A stretch of 64,000 bases of DNA from Lytechinus pictus (GCF_037042905.1 NC_087254.1:22866603-22930602); one strand, 5' to 3'. Positions 10,401-26,500 are shown, numbered from the stretch's first letter. The notes: generated by a model not told the origin, from the sequence alone. Translations and numbers: made by a program.

Positions 10401-13400
10401 ATCTAATCTCCCAGAAGAAAGTTTCTCCATGTGATAAGGTCAGTTTTAATATTCAAGATTTTAGCAAAATGTTTTAGAAACAAACATAATATGACAAAGC
10501 TACAAAGTACATGTAAAGTACATCGTACAGTAACAGACAGCAAAATATTTCAATTATGTTTCTGTATCTGCACACAATTACAGTATACTGTACGGTACAT
10601 GTAGTTCTTGACTCAAGGAAAGATCGGGAACTTTTATGTTGATGAGTTGAGCTTGAGCATATAAAGTGAAACCCTTCATGAATACAGTACACTCTGTTGA
10701 AGTTGATATTAAGTCAAATAATTGCCTTCATGTTATGTAAATTATCAAATTATTATCTCAGACCAGAATTAAATAGCTTAGTCAAATACATGTTCATGTA
10801 TATTTCTGTGGTCTCAAAAGATGCGACTTACATGTACATGTGTAGGTTATCCAGGTCCCTGTTGCATAAAAGTTACTCTTTTCAATCCAATGCTAATCAG
10901 CCAATGAGAATCAATGATTTCAGGGAAGAAACCATTGGATTACCATTGCCATCCAATGGTACAAAAGTATGTAACTACCATGGTAACGATGTTCAGCAGC
11001 CAATCAAAATCAAAGATTCCATGCAAGTTACCATTGTATGGCAAAGTTACCATTTGCTACAGCCCAAAAAAAGCCCAAAATTGATCAATTGATTGTGAAA
11101 TTGCACCAGGGCCCTGTTCATGGTTGCCAACCATTCAGTTTTTAACGAATTGGTCCCGTTTTTTAAAGTTTTTATATCCCTAAAAAGACATAACGTTCCG
11201 ACGTGGGGATTTTGGGACATTTGGCTTTTCATACTCGCATGGGTCCGAGTTGCGCTGAATGGGTTTCTGTTGCATGAAAGTTACCATTATGGTAAATTTG
11301 CCATCCAATAATGGTACATGTACATGTAACTTGCATGGAATCCTTGATTTTGATTGGCTGTTCACATGTACATGTACATGTAGTTAAATGTACCATTGGA
11401 TGGCAGAGTTAACTTCCATGCAACAGGACCCAGAAAATTTGTGATTGATTGCAAATGTTTTCTTGCAACACTTCCTATGTCTTATCTGATCGCCAGGGGC
11501 ACTGGAAATTTTTTTTTTTTTCGTGTTATGCGTTTCCCTCTATTCCCCCTATTTCATAGAAAAATCTACATACTGTATATACACGTAGGTGACATAAGCT
11601 ATTGACAGTACCACAATTTTTTTTAGCCCCTGTGAGCATGTGATGTTGCCTCCTCAATCCAGCATTGCTCCTGGCGTGCCTTATGTATTATCGATACATA
11701 CAGTGTATTGTGACAGTTCATGGACATTCATATATTTTAGCCTGTTGCTACAAAATTTCACAACACTCTTTGGCTGAACTTTTTACATTTTATGATGAAT
11801 GCATGTGGTGTATGCACAATTTTTTTTTGTGAGAAAAAATGTTATAATAAAAAAAATTGCATTGTAGCCAAGTAGGAAGAACTCAACTGTACTTTAAGAG
11901 TGATGTTTTTATCATTTATTTCCTGTGGTAATGTTGCATTTTTTCATTTGTATCTGAAGGTGCCCCTACCTTCACCGAAATACAGGAGATACAGAGAGAA
12001 GGTACCACTTGAGATACTACAAGACAGGAACCTGTGTTCATGAGACCGATGCCAGAGGACACTGTGTCAAGAACGGTCCTCACTGTGCATTTGCACATGG
12101 CCCTCATGACCTACGACAGCCTGTCTATGACATCCGGGAGATGGCCCAGACAAAGGCTCCAGGACAGGGGGTTCCTTCGGTGTTGCCTCCAGAGTGCACG
12201 ACGCTGTCAAGTGACTTAGGATCCCTAACGGCTAATCTCATCACCACACAGGCTCCTTCAGTAGCACCTCCTGCTGTATCAACAGACAAGGATAAAACAA
12301 TGTATGTAGATGATCCTAGATGGCAAGGTGAGTTGATTGATTGTAATCAGGGAATAGATCCTCAACTCCAGGGCTTACATTAATCCAAGGCCATGGCTAT
12401 TGAATGTCCTTTTTATTGGCTTCAATAGTACCGTTCTCATTATTATTGGCCTTGAAGAATTGTTGTGCCCTTGTAAATTATTTGTTTATTTGTGTTAGAA
12501 ATGAGGCCCAAAGGAAAGTGATCTTACCCCCAATATATGTAAATTGAAGGACTGCATCATTAAAATCCCAATTAATTGTTTCATTTGGTGCATACAAATA
12601 ACTGAAGCAGTAAAAGATTACCTAAAAATCTTAATAGAAGTGCCAGAGAGAGATACTGATAAATAGAAGAAAAAAAAGGATCTTGAATTGAATATTTTTA
12701 CGGGAAAGGGATAGTCTTTTTGAGGAAAGAAGAGAAATTTGCTCTTAAAAGTGATTAGAATGTGTGACATATTGAAGCGACAGGGATGGGTTTTTCTTGA
12801 GTCATTCAAGAGACTATAACTTATCACCCTGTGTGTCTGTAGGAACGAAATGATGATTCATGAATGAGTGTATTAATTTGAAGAAAACAAATGAGGGAAT
12901 TGATTAATGAACAAATACATGAAAGAGTTTGTTGATGTCAGTTAATAATGAAGATGAGAATGGCGCTGGTTGTGATCATGTGCCGTTTATGATTTTGTGA
13001 GATTTCCTTTGATGTACATGTACATGTATACATGTAAGCCTAAGCCGTTAAAGATTAATTCTATACAGGATCACATAAGTGATAAAGCAACAAATTATTT
13101 TAGCAGATACATGTGATGTACATGTATGTCAAAGTAATCATTTACAGTAAATTTGGAATAAAAATCTCTTTAAAAATTCAAAACACATGTACATGTAGCT
13201 CAAGATTCATCAAAATTCATTGTTTATGGAGTGTATATTTGTGTGTACATGTACAGTGTACTTCCTATTCTAGTACGCAATTGCTTTCTATTTTTTCATA
13301 GAAAGCCAGTCACTTTCCAGGTGCTTTTAGGTGGCAAGAGTTCCATTGTATAATCGATCTCATCGTAATATTGATTTTATATCTTTGTGATTTTACCAAT

Positions 13401-16400
13401 GACCCCTGATTATATCTCATCCCTTGCTCTTTGTCTAGATACAAACTTTGTATTAGCCAATTACAAAACAGAACCTTGTAACAAACCCCCTCGGCTATGT
13501 CGTCAAGGTTACGCATGTCCTAGATATCACAATGCCAGGGATAGGAGGAGAAATCCACGCAAATGCAAATATAGGTGAGAAAATATTGCTTGTTTGTGAT
13601 GTACATTGATCAACTTAATCCCTTAGGCCCGTATTCTGAAATTTGGTTTAACTTAAACTCAGGTTTAAAGTTGTGGTTTAAGTATGGATAGCCAATTGTT
13701 ACATAAATCACTAACAGTAGAGATATCATATTTCAGTTTATTTGGCTCTCAAATCATTCATGATTGTCTAGAAAGTATAAATAGATGATTGTCTTCACCA
13801 TTGAAGAATCAGGAAAGAGCACAGTAAATATGAGAAATATACAACTTTATAAAAATTTTGACACTTTTGGCTTCCAATAATTTTAGCACAGAGTTAGACC
13901 ATGGTCTAAGTTGAACCTGACTTCAGAATACGGGCCTTAGAGACTGAGCGTACATTTATGCATGCTGGAGTCTATGGAAAACATGTGTTATATAGCAAAA
14001 TTATTGAGTCTGCAATGGGTTAAAAGTTGAAAATAAGGTAAACATCATCAGCTACATGTACATGTAAATGGCTTTGCATTGATAAGAAAAGTAATTTGAA
14101 TTTGTACTTTGTCATGAAAAATATTCATGTATGCACATCAGGGCTGAGTCTTGATGTTGATTTTGTTTTTAACTATTTTTTAAAGAATGGGCACTTGCAA
14201 TTCTACATGTACTTTGTCAAAAAAATTGTCAGAATGGATTGCTGCCTGTATTCATTTCAACGGAAAATGTATAGAAACTATGTTTTTTTGATATTTGGAA
14301 CCCAGAGATTAAGTTGTAAACTTGTTAAATTGATCAGTTTACTCAAGAAATGGCATGAATACATGGGTTTACACAAGGTTTGCCTTCATACATGTAGTTG
14401 GAAGCTTAATTACATTCTTTGAAGAAAATACTTGAATAATCTTTATTTGTTGAAGGTGCATGATATAAATTAAGTAACTTTTATAAATAAATCCTAAATT
14501 GAACTTGTAAGATATATACATACATGTTTGAAATGCCCTTTTAAAAGAAAAATAAACATTCATGAGAGCGGGTGATAGATTAAAAAATGAAAATCAAATT
14601 TTCTTAAAGAACCAATGTTTGAAAAAGCACTTAGTGGCCACTATTCTTTTGTAAGATCGGATTATGAAATGATAAGTGAGCTTATCCCACATTATTGACC
14701 CTTTATGAAAGCTTTAGACAGACTTTAAGCTGTTTGTTATTAAAGATATTAATGTTTCATTCAAGGTTATCTTTGTATAGTCCTTTGTTTAAATGATTTA
14801 TTAATAATCTACCCCATCATACATGTACCATGCTGCAATGGAAAGATTAAAAATAAATGAGTGAATTCCCTCTTCTCCACTCCATCCCACTACCTTCATT
14901 TGCTTCTTTGTCGTGTCTTCAAAAATGAAATTAGTTTCTATCTTTGTAACTCTGTTAAATTAACATACATGTATTTACAGGTCTACCCCATGCCCTAATG
15001 TGAAAATAGGAGATGAGTGGGGTGACCCAGCCAACTGTGAACAGATTGATAATTGTCAATACTGTCATACGCGGACGGACCAGCAGTTTCACCCTGAAAT
15101 CTATAAATCAACCAAATGTAATGACATGCAGCAGACTGGATACTGCCCACGGGGACCTTTCTGTGCATTTGCACATGTAGACCGTAAGTTTAATGCATAT
15201 TAATTAAAAAGAATTGGCATGAACTATCCGGGACATTAAATTTTAATACTTGTGGATCATATTTTCATTATTAAAATAGAACTTATTTATTTATTCATTT
15301 TTTTTATGTTGCAAGCCTGCAAGGTAGAATTAACCCCTCTCCTTTCGAAACTTTTTAATCCATTGTTTATTGTATTGGGACATTTTGATAACTTCCACCT
15401 CTCTTTAGTGTAATAATGATGCAAGCAGACATGCAGCGTGTTTCGACAAAGAATCGTTAAAAAACAGAAATATCTTTTCCAGAATCGAAAACCATATCGC
15501 CCTTAAACCAAACTTTTTCTACAGAGCGATTAATCCGATTAACTTACATTCCATGTTGCAGGGAAGTTTTCTGGAATTCTGGATACTTACACGGGTAATA
15601 CCATTTAATGATTCTCTGTAGAAACACGTCGATAGAGCAGAAGTCCAGACTCCAGTGGGCAAAATTTCTGCTACAGGAAGAGCTCGAAAATTATATTTAA
15701 TTTCTTGTATTATAATTCACTTTCAAAGTTCGAATTCATTTTTTTTTTTACTTTAAGCAGGAAATGGGAAGAAAAGTTCAGGATAACATTTAAAGATATA
15801 TGCATCTATTCTCATTGACTTTTGTTACAAAGAAAATTAAGATTTGTGAGAGAGGGCACAATATATGATCAGTGTTCAAATTCAGATTTTTTAAAGAATT
15901 AAGATTAGAATGTTGGAAATAGTCCAATATTAAAATTCACATATTACACCATTACTAAAGATTTATAAAGGCATTTCTGTATTTAGCATGGAATAACTCT
16001 CTACTGGGTTTCCTCTAGAATTCTGTAATATGATTACACTTCCTTGTGTTGTGTACCTATCATATGTAACACAAGAAATCATAAATTATCAGTTCTTCAA
16101 TTGTCTTTTTCAGCTCTAAGTGTTACATTACCTGTGCCTAAAGCCTTCAGGTTAAAAATATAACACTGTTATATGTTTACCTTAAAGAAGGCCTCAGTTC
16201 TATTAAAGGTACTAAATCAATCTCTTGACTCTTGAAGAAAATAAATGGTTAATTGACTCTTTCTATTTAGGTGTTGATGGAAAACTTGTATTTCATCAAT
16301 GTTATGATAGCTTATTGTACCAAGATCCCAAAAGTTTGATATCAATAATTCAATTTCTCAAATCATTGGTATTCTATGAAACTAGGCTCTTATTTGTTGC

Positions 16401-19400
16401 TACAGCGTTCATTTCATATTTTTTGTCAGTTTTGCTGGTATTGAGGAGTTATTCAAACATATAAACTAATATTAATATCTAACTCCATATGAAAACGTTT
16501 TTATATGTACTATAAGAATTCTAATAACTGTGAAGTCTGAGTTATTTGTGAGAGATTAAAATCTATTTTCATGTTTTTTTTTTACATCTTGAACACTTAC
16601 ATTGTACAGTACATATGCAAAAGAATTTATGTGAATTGATATTAAGACCAATGGGCAGAGACAAAGTGGGGCTGGACCAATTGACAAGTAATGAACTAGT
16701 GTATTTTGAAATTACATGTGAATTTCTCATTTGACCAAATCTTAACAAAGATATTTTTCTGAGGAAAGGGGTATGTGAATTTTTGTTTTTAGACCAACTA
16801 AGCAGTCGTAGACAAAATTGGGTTAGACCAAATGTGACCTGCCACTCCCAAACCAACCGTACATGTAAGTCACCCAAACTTTTTTAGAATAACCTCGAAA
16901 AGCACGTCCTACATGTAAGCTTTAAAATGATACTGTAGATATCAGAATTCTCAAAATTGATCAACAATATCCCATACAAGTACTTGCTTGAAGGTAGAAG
17001 AAATTCAGTAAGCACTTCAAAGAATAAGGAGAAAACAAGGTTCGAAATCAGTGTTCATTCAAGCATGAGATATGCGCAGCCTGTATGTTTTTAGGCTATT
17101 TACAGAGAACCTTCCCTGGTGTTTTGTGGCTGGTCATAAATGGGAACATATTATATTTGTTTTGAAGTAGAGTGATTGCTATGCACAGATATTTTAGTCA
17201 ATGGGAAGTGTGAATTCATGTTGTCTATAAATGTTTCTTTACATTGTTCTATTCCTCATGTCTGCAGAGGAAATGAGTAACACTCAGCGTGAATTAACAG
17301 AGGACCAAACGTCTAGTCTATCCCAAATTTCACCTGTATCATCTGCATCGTCGACGAGTAATCCGGTCAGCAACCCCTCTCTTCAAACAGTGAGTGAATA
17401 ACTAATGTCAATTGGGTTTATTTTCAGTTTCCTCATATCCTTACCACATACAATATATGCTTTGTACTTGAATGGTCCATGATGAAATCTAAAACTTGTA
17501 ATATATTATAGTTCTGAAAAAGAAACATGTAAACTTTTCTATCCATTTGTTAGGTTGGGGCTGAAGTTCCCTTATTAGCATGGCTGATAAAAGAATAATA
17601 ATAATAATATGCATTTATATAGCGCAAAAACTATTTCTATATATTCTATTGCGCTGCAAGAGCTTCCTAGGTGCTGCACATACTATTTGAATAGATAGGT
17701 ATTTAATTTTAACTTGAAATTATGTAAATTTGTTGAATTCCTAATGTTGAGGGGAAGTTTGTTCCATAGTCGTGGGGCTGACATCAGAAATGACATATCT
17801 CCTAGTGTTGCTTTAGTCTTGTGTGGGGGTACTTGCAGTGTGAGTGTATCTTTTGAGCTACTTAGGTGATGGTCATGAGATCGGGATTTCAATTTTAAGA
17901 GATCTGAGATATAACTTGGGGCCTGACCATTAAGACCTTTAAAGACTATCATTAGGATCTTAAATGTGATTCTTTGCCGGACAGGTAACCAGTGTAATTC
18001 TCTCAGTAATGGGGTGACTGGAGAGAATTTGGGAAGACGACATACATGTATTAAACGTGCACATGTGTTTTGCACTCTCTGCAGTTTGCTTATTTGAGAA
18101 TCGGGTAATCCATAGAGAACACTATTACAATAATCCAATTTACTTGTGATACAAGCATGAACAATAGTTTTCATGCTGTCTTGATCAAAAAATTTACGGA
18201 TATGTCTCAAGTTATAGATCATAAAATAAGCGGACTTACAAACATTGATGATTTGTGATTCCATGCTTAAGTGGGTATCAAAGACTACACCAAGGTTTCT
18301 GGCTTTATCTGATGGAGTTATAACCGAATCGCCAACAGTTAAGCTATAGCCCCCAAATTTGAAACCTGATGTGGGGTACCAATGACCAACAATTCAGTTT
18401 TCCTATCATTCAACATTAACTTATTTTGAAACATCCAGGTTCTAATATATGCCACACAATCTTCTAAAGATTTATCATCTCATGATGCATTTGGGGAGAA
18501 AGATAAGTATAGTTGTGTGTCGTCTGCTAGCTGTGGGAAGTTATACTGGGAAACTCTCTTGTGATATTGGTAAGAAGTCTACTTGTGTACATAGTAAACA
18601 ATAAGGGGCCAAGACGTGACCCCTGCGGTACACCGAAAGGCACCTTGAATCCATCTGACATACATGTAGTATTATCCATTTCGATTGACTGCCTTCTCTC
18701 TGAAAGATAGGATTTAATCCATTCGAGTGCATTGAAGACTGTAGATTGATCTAGTGTATCGCCTATTGGCAATTTTGCTAGTTTGTTACTAGTCTAAATA
18801 ATTTAGGATACTTATATTGATTCCAAATAAAATTTAGAAGAATACAAGGAGGCTTTAAATATGTTGTAACCTGTTGCCTACTGGAACCGTATGGAATAAC
18901 ACAATCAATATACCCCCCCCCCCTGTGTTGAAGAATGTAAATTTATATTAACCATTCTATTATACCTATGGAATGATACCTTGTTAACACGTATGTCTTT
19001 TTGTGTCTATTACAGTCAAGATATAAATCTCCCATACTTGTGATTAAATTTGGGCAATTTTAATAACTGCATTGAAATTGACTGTTTCATTTGTCTTTCA
19101 AATTGAGGGATTTGTATAGTTGTGAGTACTTATAGAAGTGACATTGAAACAACATCTACCAGCAATTGATTCAGAAATCCATCCATACAGCTGTTTGTGT
19201 CATCATGATATGAGGAAATAAGATTTGATTCTATTATTGAATATACTCACATTGTTAGAGATTTAAACCTTGCACTACCATGACTGGGTATTGTACGAAC
19301 TGACAATATGACACCTTTTAGGAAATGTAGATGATTTATGATTCTGAGAAATCAGTGATATGGAAGATTTATATTCTTTAATAGATTGAAATAACTATTC

Positions 19401-22400
19401 AATCATGCTAAACTGATTATTAAGTATTATATCCTACATAGATTGAATCCTGTATAGTGATTGGTTCAAATAGCATCATGTGACCAAATATATTTCAACT
19501 ATGATGATGCGTGACGTCAGACCTCGATATATTTTTCGCTATACCAATATTCTGACGTCATTACATGTATTTCAGAAAACTGGATATTTAGCTAAACTCT
19601 CAGGCGCAACGGCCAGCGAGCTGTCTCTCCCGGGCAAGTCCCGTGATGCGTCGGCGCAGGCACTAATCTGCGTTCCGCTGAGCGCGGTGGCTCGGAGAAA
19701 AGTAGGTAATGCAACGCAAGTAACCCGACTTTGCAAGCTCAGCGCATAGATTTTGGTTATAAATTATTAAAAGTAGGATATAAAACAAATATATCAGGCG
19801 TTTCATTTGAAAGCATAGTGGAAATTATTAATCCTCGGTTGGACTGGCAAAACTACTATATTTCCCTCGGGGCTTCGCCCCTCGGGAAAAATAGTAATTG
19901 CCAGACCAACCTCGGATAAATTATTCCACTATACTTTCTCATAGCCTGATATATTGGTTTACTGTTGATGATGATGATCTTGATGATAATGGTCATGATG
20001 ATAAGATGATGATTATGATGATGATGATGATGATGATGATGATCTTGATGATGATGATTTAGTAAAGACGTGACCGATGTAGGCAACAAGATGTAGTATT
20101 ACCTTTAATTATTTTCGTGCAAATTCTGAAAATCATTTAAAATTTTGTTGCTGTAAATAATTGCATTATATGTTACTTCTGCAATATTAATCTTGATGTA
20201 CAGTAGAGATTATGACTGTCTTTGCAAACCATTTTTTTTTGTGTAATGAGAACTTAACGTGATAAATGGAAATATAAACCAAAACGGGGGAAATGTGATA
20301 TGCCTTGCAATTTTCCTGTAGAAGCTTATCACTGGCTTGCTGTTTTTAACTTGAAACAGGTGTCCATCAAATAAAGTGAAATTGAATTTTATGACTAAGA
20401 TATGATATGTAATTGCTATGTCTATTTTTCCGTCATCTCGTGGTAAAGCTCTAGTCTGAAATTTGCAGAATCCAGCAAAGGAATTTATAAAATTTCAGTT
20501 TGATGATACTGCATTATTGGCTGATCCCCAATTATGTTTAAATTACAGGGATTTTCCTCTGCTTTTCAGAGTCTGGTGTCATCAAATTTTAACTACTTCC
20601 TATAAGTGCTCAAGCCCAACTGACTCTAATAGAGTGATATTTGATATTTTTCCTACCCATCTCTTTGTTCCCTTCAGGAGTTATGTCTTGATTTTTCATT
20701 TGTACCACCCAATGTCCATGGTCACATCGGGAGTGGTGATGCCTCTAATCTTAACAGCCCGGGTAGTAGCAGTCTGGGACCCATAGGCAAACCTCGCTCT
20801 AACAGTGCATCAAGTAGCTATTCATCCATATCTGAAACTTCTAGCTATCATCGTTCACACAATGCAGAGAAGGACGATAATTCAGTAAGTACCCATCTTC
20901 TGGGTCCCGTAACACAAAGGGTAGCGATTGATCGTAAGCTTGATTTTCACGATTGATTTGTACATTGTAGGCAATAGGATCAACGGTAGAAAAATGTTCT
21001 ACGATCATTGCTAAGTTTTGTGTTACGGGCCCCTGGTTACATTTTGTTATTGGGACACCCTGCATTGGAGTAGATATTAGATGGATATCCACTGTTGAAT
21101 TAAACCAGGTGGGTGTTTCCTAAGTTAGAAATGACTTTACTTGATGACCCTTTCTTGGATAAATGAGATATCCTTATGGTGCTGGGTTCGCACTTAAGAA
21201 CTTGATCCAGTCGTTATGAATGTTATAACTTTAAGAAGAGCATTATGAAACACCCAGCAGCTATAAGTCAAACATTACATTGAAATCAGATGAAAACTAA
21301 AAAAGGGATGGCATTTTATAAAGCGTCCTATTATCTTGTTTCTGATATTGTAATATTTGAAATGATAATCACAGCAAATATTGTGATTTTTTCCCCCACA
21401 GAATCTGTTTTTCCCGACGTGTCCTATTCCTCTGACGACAAGCAACAGCACAAGTTCTTTCTTTACTAGCTCCATGTCTGTCAATGCACAACCATTCTAT
21501 CCTACAAGCGATACTGTGGAATCTGTTATAGGTAGGTGGCATGATTCATGGCGGAGTACTCCTCGTTGTTCCCAGTTTTACAGGGGAAAGATATGGAGTA
21601 AACTTGATATTGATGAAAGTTGATTGTACTGTGCTGTTACTTCCTTTGTCAGAAGTCTCTAAGCACTCTACTTTTATAATGCAACATAATATTACACTGC
21701 ACCCTAGCTTTTAAAAAGCAGCTGTTAACATGCTTCCTGGATTCAAGGAATGAATGCATGCCAGGGCACTGTCTTATAAAGAGTTACGATCCATCTAATC
21801 AATCTCAACTGTATGGAAGTCCATAAATACCATAACCTCATTAGTAAACAAAGAGAATCACTCTGAATCTTCAAGAGAAAGATGAATGTATGAATATGGA
21901 TCATTTCTAGAAAACGTTTTGAACAAATTTGCATTTTAGATGTTGACGTTGCTGGCCGTCCATAGTTGTGGTTGATTGGATCAATCGCAACACTTTGTAA
22001 TGCGGGACTCTGGCTCCCATTAACCTCACCTGGGTGCAGTGCAGCATAATATGTATAAGGAAATAAATGCCTTGGATAAGATTTAAATCCATGTCCATCT
22101 GATACACGAGTCAGAATCTTCACACATTTCTGGCAGGAATATATTTCTTAAAATGCAGAATGCATAACAGCTGTTCTTCTAAAGCCAGGTTAATAATGCT
22201 GTCTTATTGGCGAGCACTTGTGTAAATTTCTTGCTGAGTTGAATGAATGCCTGGGGAGGATTTGAACCCATGGCCCTCTATTATAGAGATGTGAGTCAGA
22301 AGCACTGCACCATGACACGTTTACATACATGTACATACTTTGAATGAAAATGGCATATAGTAACGTACAGTAATCTGACTCAATAGCAGAACACCCTCAC

Positions 22401-23394
22401 CTCCCCCCCCAAAAAAAAAACACTACACAACAATGCTGTCATATTTCTTATCTGTTAGTATTCCTTTTTTGTCATAGACATGGTTCTGCATGTGTCCATG
22501 TGTCTTTTGATTGACATTCGTTGTTGAAACAGTTGTCTTTAAGTTCCTCTGTTGGTACACAAAAATCTCATGGCTGATATCATTTGCAATTTACTTACGC
22601 ATAAGGCATGTGCAGTTATCTTGTGTTCTTACTTGTGGATATAATTATATTTCATTATAGTTTGTCCTTTTCATTAATATTCATTGATTGATTGATTTAC
22701 TTTTTTTTTGTTTTACAAATTTTGTTGTTTTCACTGTTTTGATGTTCTCAAATGCTAGTCAGTTCATGTAGCACCTGAAGCTGTCACTATGCAAACTTAT
22801 TATTTTTTTTATTATTTCACTTTAAAAAATTGCAATTGTGGAGGCAGTGCTCTCAAGTCTTTTGTAAAATATGTTTTTACATTTAAGATTTTTGTCATAT
22901 GAAGTAAGATATTAGTACCCATTTTGTACAATTCTATTCATACCTTTCGAGAAAATTGGTAGGTAACCTTTTTAAATATCAAGTCATCTTGGCATGAAAT
23001 TTCTCTTTTTCATTTATTTTTAATTTAATACTTTTATTGTAAGCTTCTTAATCTTAAAATGATGACTCATTGAGATTATCAATATTGCTTCGTACTTGAA
23101 TGAATAAATTGTTGTAAAATATTTTTGGAAAAAGGCTTGGTCTCGTGTTGGCCAAAGACTTTCAAAATTTTTTTGGCTAAATTCCTATTGATTTCCTGTC
23201 ACTTGAATAGTTTTAGGTTTGATATAATTTTCTTAGGTCAAACCATGAAGCGTACTCATATTCAAATAAAATGACATAAACCAACCCATTAACCCCAAAC
23301 CCTTTGCAAGGCAACATACTATAGAATCCAAGCAATGGTTTTCTACCACAGAACAATTACAATTGAATGGGTAATAAGTATACTGCTGCCACTG

Positions 23395-23428
<34 letters not shown>

Positions 23429-23502
23429 AACAACAACTACTACTACTACCACCACCACCACTACCACTACTACTTCTCTACTTCTACTACCACTACTAAT
23501 AT

Positions 23503-23583
<81 letters not shown>

Positions 23584-26500
23584 TACTACCACTACTACTA
23601 CTACTACTACTACCACTACTACCACCACCACCACCACTTCTCTACTTCTACTACCACTACTACAGCTGCAGCGACAACAATGTTGACTACTACAACAACT
23701 TTTCTATCCCTTCTACTACTATATTGTGACATTTTAAACCCTCTTTCACCTACTACTACTCCCTCCATATACTAATATTAGTACTACACCAAAAGCCCTA
23801 CTACTATTGTCCTTAATTATTTATTGATACTACTGCTACTGTTATACGACACCAATGACTATTTCCATCATGACGATGGCGACCACTATTGCTACTGCTG
23901 CTGCTACTTATACTTCTACTGCTACTATTACCACCACCACCACCACTACTAATACTAATGCCAATACTGCTACTACTACTCCTACTACAATGCCTCCACC
24001 ATGCAGTGAGGACTGACCTTATTTTATATATTCCCAGGGAATGCTTTAGATGAACTGAATATGGATGACTTTGATGTAGCGGCGATAGACAAAGAGTTGG
24101 ACAATGATAATTCATCAATAGGGAGTTCCACTACAAGTTTGGGCCATTTATCATTGGGTAAGTCTATAATATATCCACGCTAGAAGGGTTCTCTCTGATT
24201 TACTATTAAACTAACATTAGAGTAACAAAACGAAATAAATAGGATTTTAGGGTAGTATTCTTGGTCCTAATTGCTTTGTTATATAGTCTGCTGATTTTGA
24301 TGATAGTTTGCATGATGCATGCCCAGTATTATTGCAATAGACGGGCTTGAACCATTTCATGTTGCGTTTTGGTTGATTTTCAGTCGATGGAAGATTTCTG
24401 ACCTAAAATAATCAGAAAAAAAATATGTCGTTTATTTTCATTTTGATAATTTTTTAGTCAAAGCATGAAATTTGGCTTGTTTTATCAGATGCATGATATC
24501 TAGTGCCATATCGTTCACAAGCTTGTTTTTCATATTTTTACCATATTTGTTGGAATATAACATTCTGCACCCTTCTCAGATATTCATATTTGACATTTTC
24601 ATACTAACCTTTTGTTTATTTCATTATTAAAATTCAGCAATATGACAGAGCAACATTGAATATACCAAAGTCAATAGCTGCTCTCATATTTCTTAATTGT
24701 TTTTTTTTTGGGGGGGGGCCAACTTGCAAAGAGCTTTATGAAACACTTCCTAGAAGTCCCTTGGTTCTCTTCAGTTATAAGCACAATTGCCTTGGCTGTC
24801 GCCAATATAATAAATAATGCTGCACATATTCTGATTTCTTGATTTTCTTCATGACAATCGCTCCATATTGACATCTATGGTAAACCTAACTTTCCACAGC
24901 TCTCGCCCTGACCTATCATGTAGTATGAGATATGAAGACACACAGCACATTTGCATTGGATAATTCCTGTATTGAAAATCTCCAACAAAAGGTTTTGTTT
25001 CAGTCATGATTATATAGCATTGGTCTCACTTGCATGATGCTAATCACAGTTTGTATTTCTAAAATAGTTAGGTTTTGAAGTCACATAAATAATCAAAATA
25101 AAAGTGGAGTCCTTGTGGGGGATACTCATTTAAGAAAAGAAAGAAAAATGACAACAACCCTTCATGGGGTTCACTGTACTCTTTTTGTACGAAGTTTTTC
25201 TTCTTTTCCACCATTTTACATGTTTGCATCTTATTTTGTTCCCTTTTTATCTCATTTTCATCCCATTTTTTCTTCAGGTTTGAGTTTAGGATCATCAGCA
25301 CCTGTCAACATCCCAACCAGTAGCAGTCTAAATCACAAGTCTTCTATGCCAGAGAGTCCGGCTTCCCCCCTTTCACAGTTACCACCGGCATTTGTTCCAC
25401 AACACATACAACAGCAACAACATCAACAACAACAAATAGAGCAGGTCAGTTGTAGAAATAGACAGGGGTTACTTTTCAGTTGATTGTATGGAAAACAGTG
25501 AATTACAAGTTCTTTGTTATAGCCACATAGTCTAGTGTCGGTCAATAGGTACCTTTTGATTTGGTTGTTTACTAGTGGACAGCACTTCTTAATAGCTTGA
25601 TTTTGTGTTCACAGCTTGAACAAGATGTCAGTGGAGTGGGGTACTGTGATAGACATAGTATGTGAAAATGTCAAACTGCATGTCTGCTGTCCTGGCGACA
25701 GACATTATTTTTGGCGAACTTTGTATTTTTATGAACAGTTGGATATGTCACTTAATGTTAGTCGGGTTTGACCATTGTCTGTCTCCCCACAGACATTGTA
25801 CGCTGTAAACACAAAATATGACATACTTGTGTCCCAATCTACTAGACAACATGCAAATAAATAAAGACCCTAATATAATTCCTTGATCGCTGGGACACAT
25901 CATGGGAGACTCCTTAATTTTTACTTCAGGGTCTCCCAGTTCAAACACACCTGACAACCTCAGAACATTATGTTTTATTATTGGTATTTGATATTCTTTT
26001 TTTTGTGTATCAGGCTGCAGCTGCATTTATGAGTCAACCCAACACAGTACCATCTAGTCTAAGACACATAGGTTTAGGACACATCTTAGGAGATCCTATA
26101 GGATCTGCCTCAGGGTCTCCTAGCTCCACTACACCTCTAACAACCTCATCATCCAATTCTACCAGTGGGACCAGATCAGGGGGGCAGAACCACACCGGTG
26201 GAGGGGGCGAGGGGGAGACTGATGTAGGCAGGTTACAAGAAGAAGTCAACACGTTGAGAGGGCAGGTCCAGAAGTGGGAGGAGTCATGGGCACAGGCCAA
26301 ACAGGTGAGTGACTTAGAGCTGGCATTGATCTAGGCGACTGTTTCATGAAGCTATTTGTATAGTATTTTAAGACTTTACAAATGATTGGAATATGGTTTG
26401 AGTGATAAACCAGTTTTTAAATAATTATTAGATCAATCAGCTAGTTGAAATAGGATCATTGTTGATAACAATTCTTGTAATTAAAAAGCATTTGGATGCA

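Noticed and set aside
16113..16149. Possible extra 37-nt unk exon (LSVTLPVPKAF) in intron 5
   Set aside because: Splice-like borders, but its phase does not join to exon 6, and the gene is complete without it.
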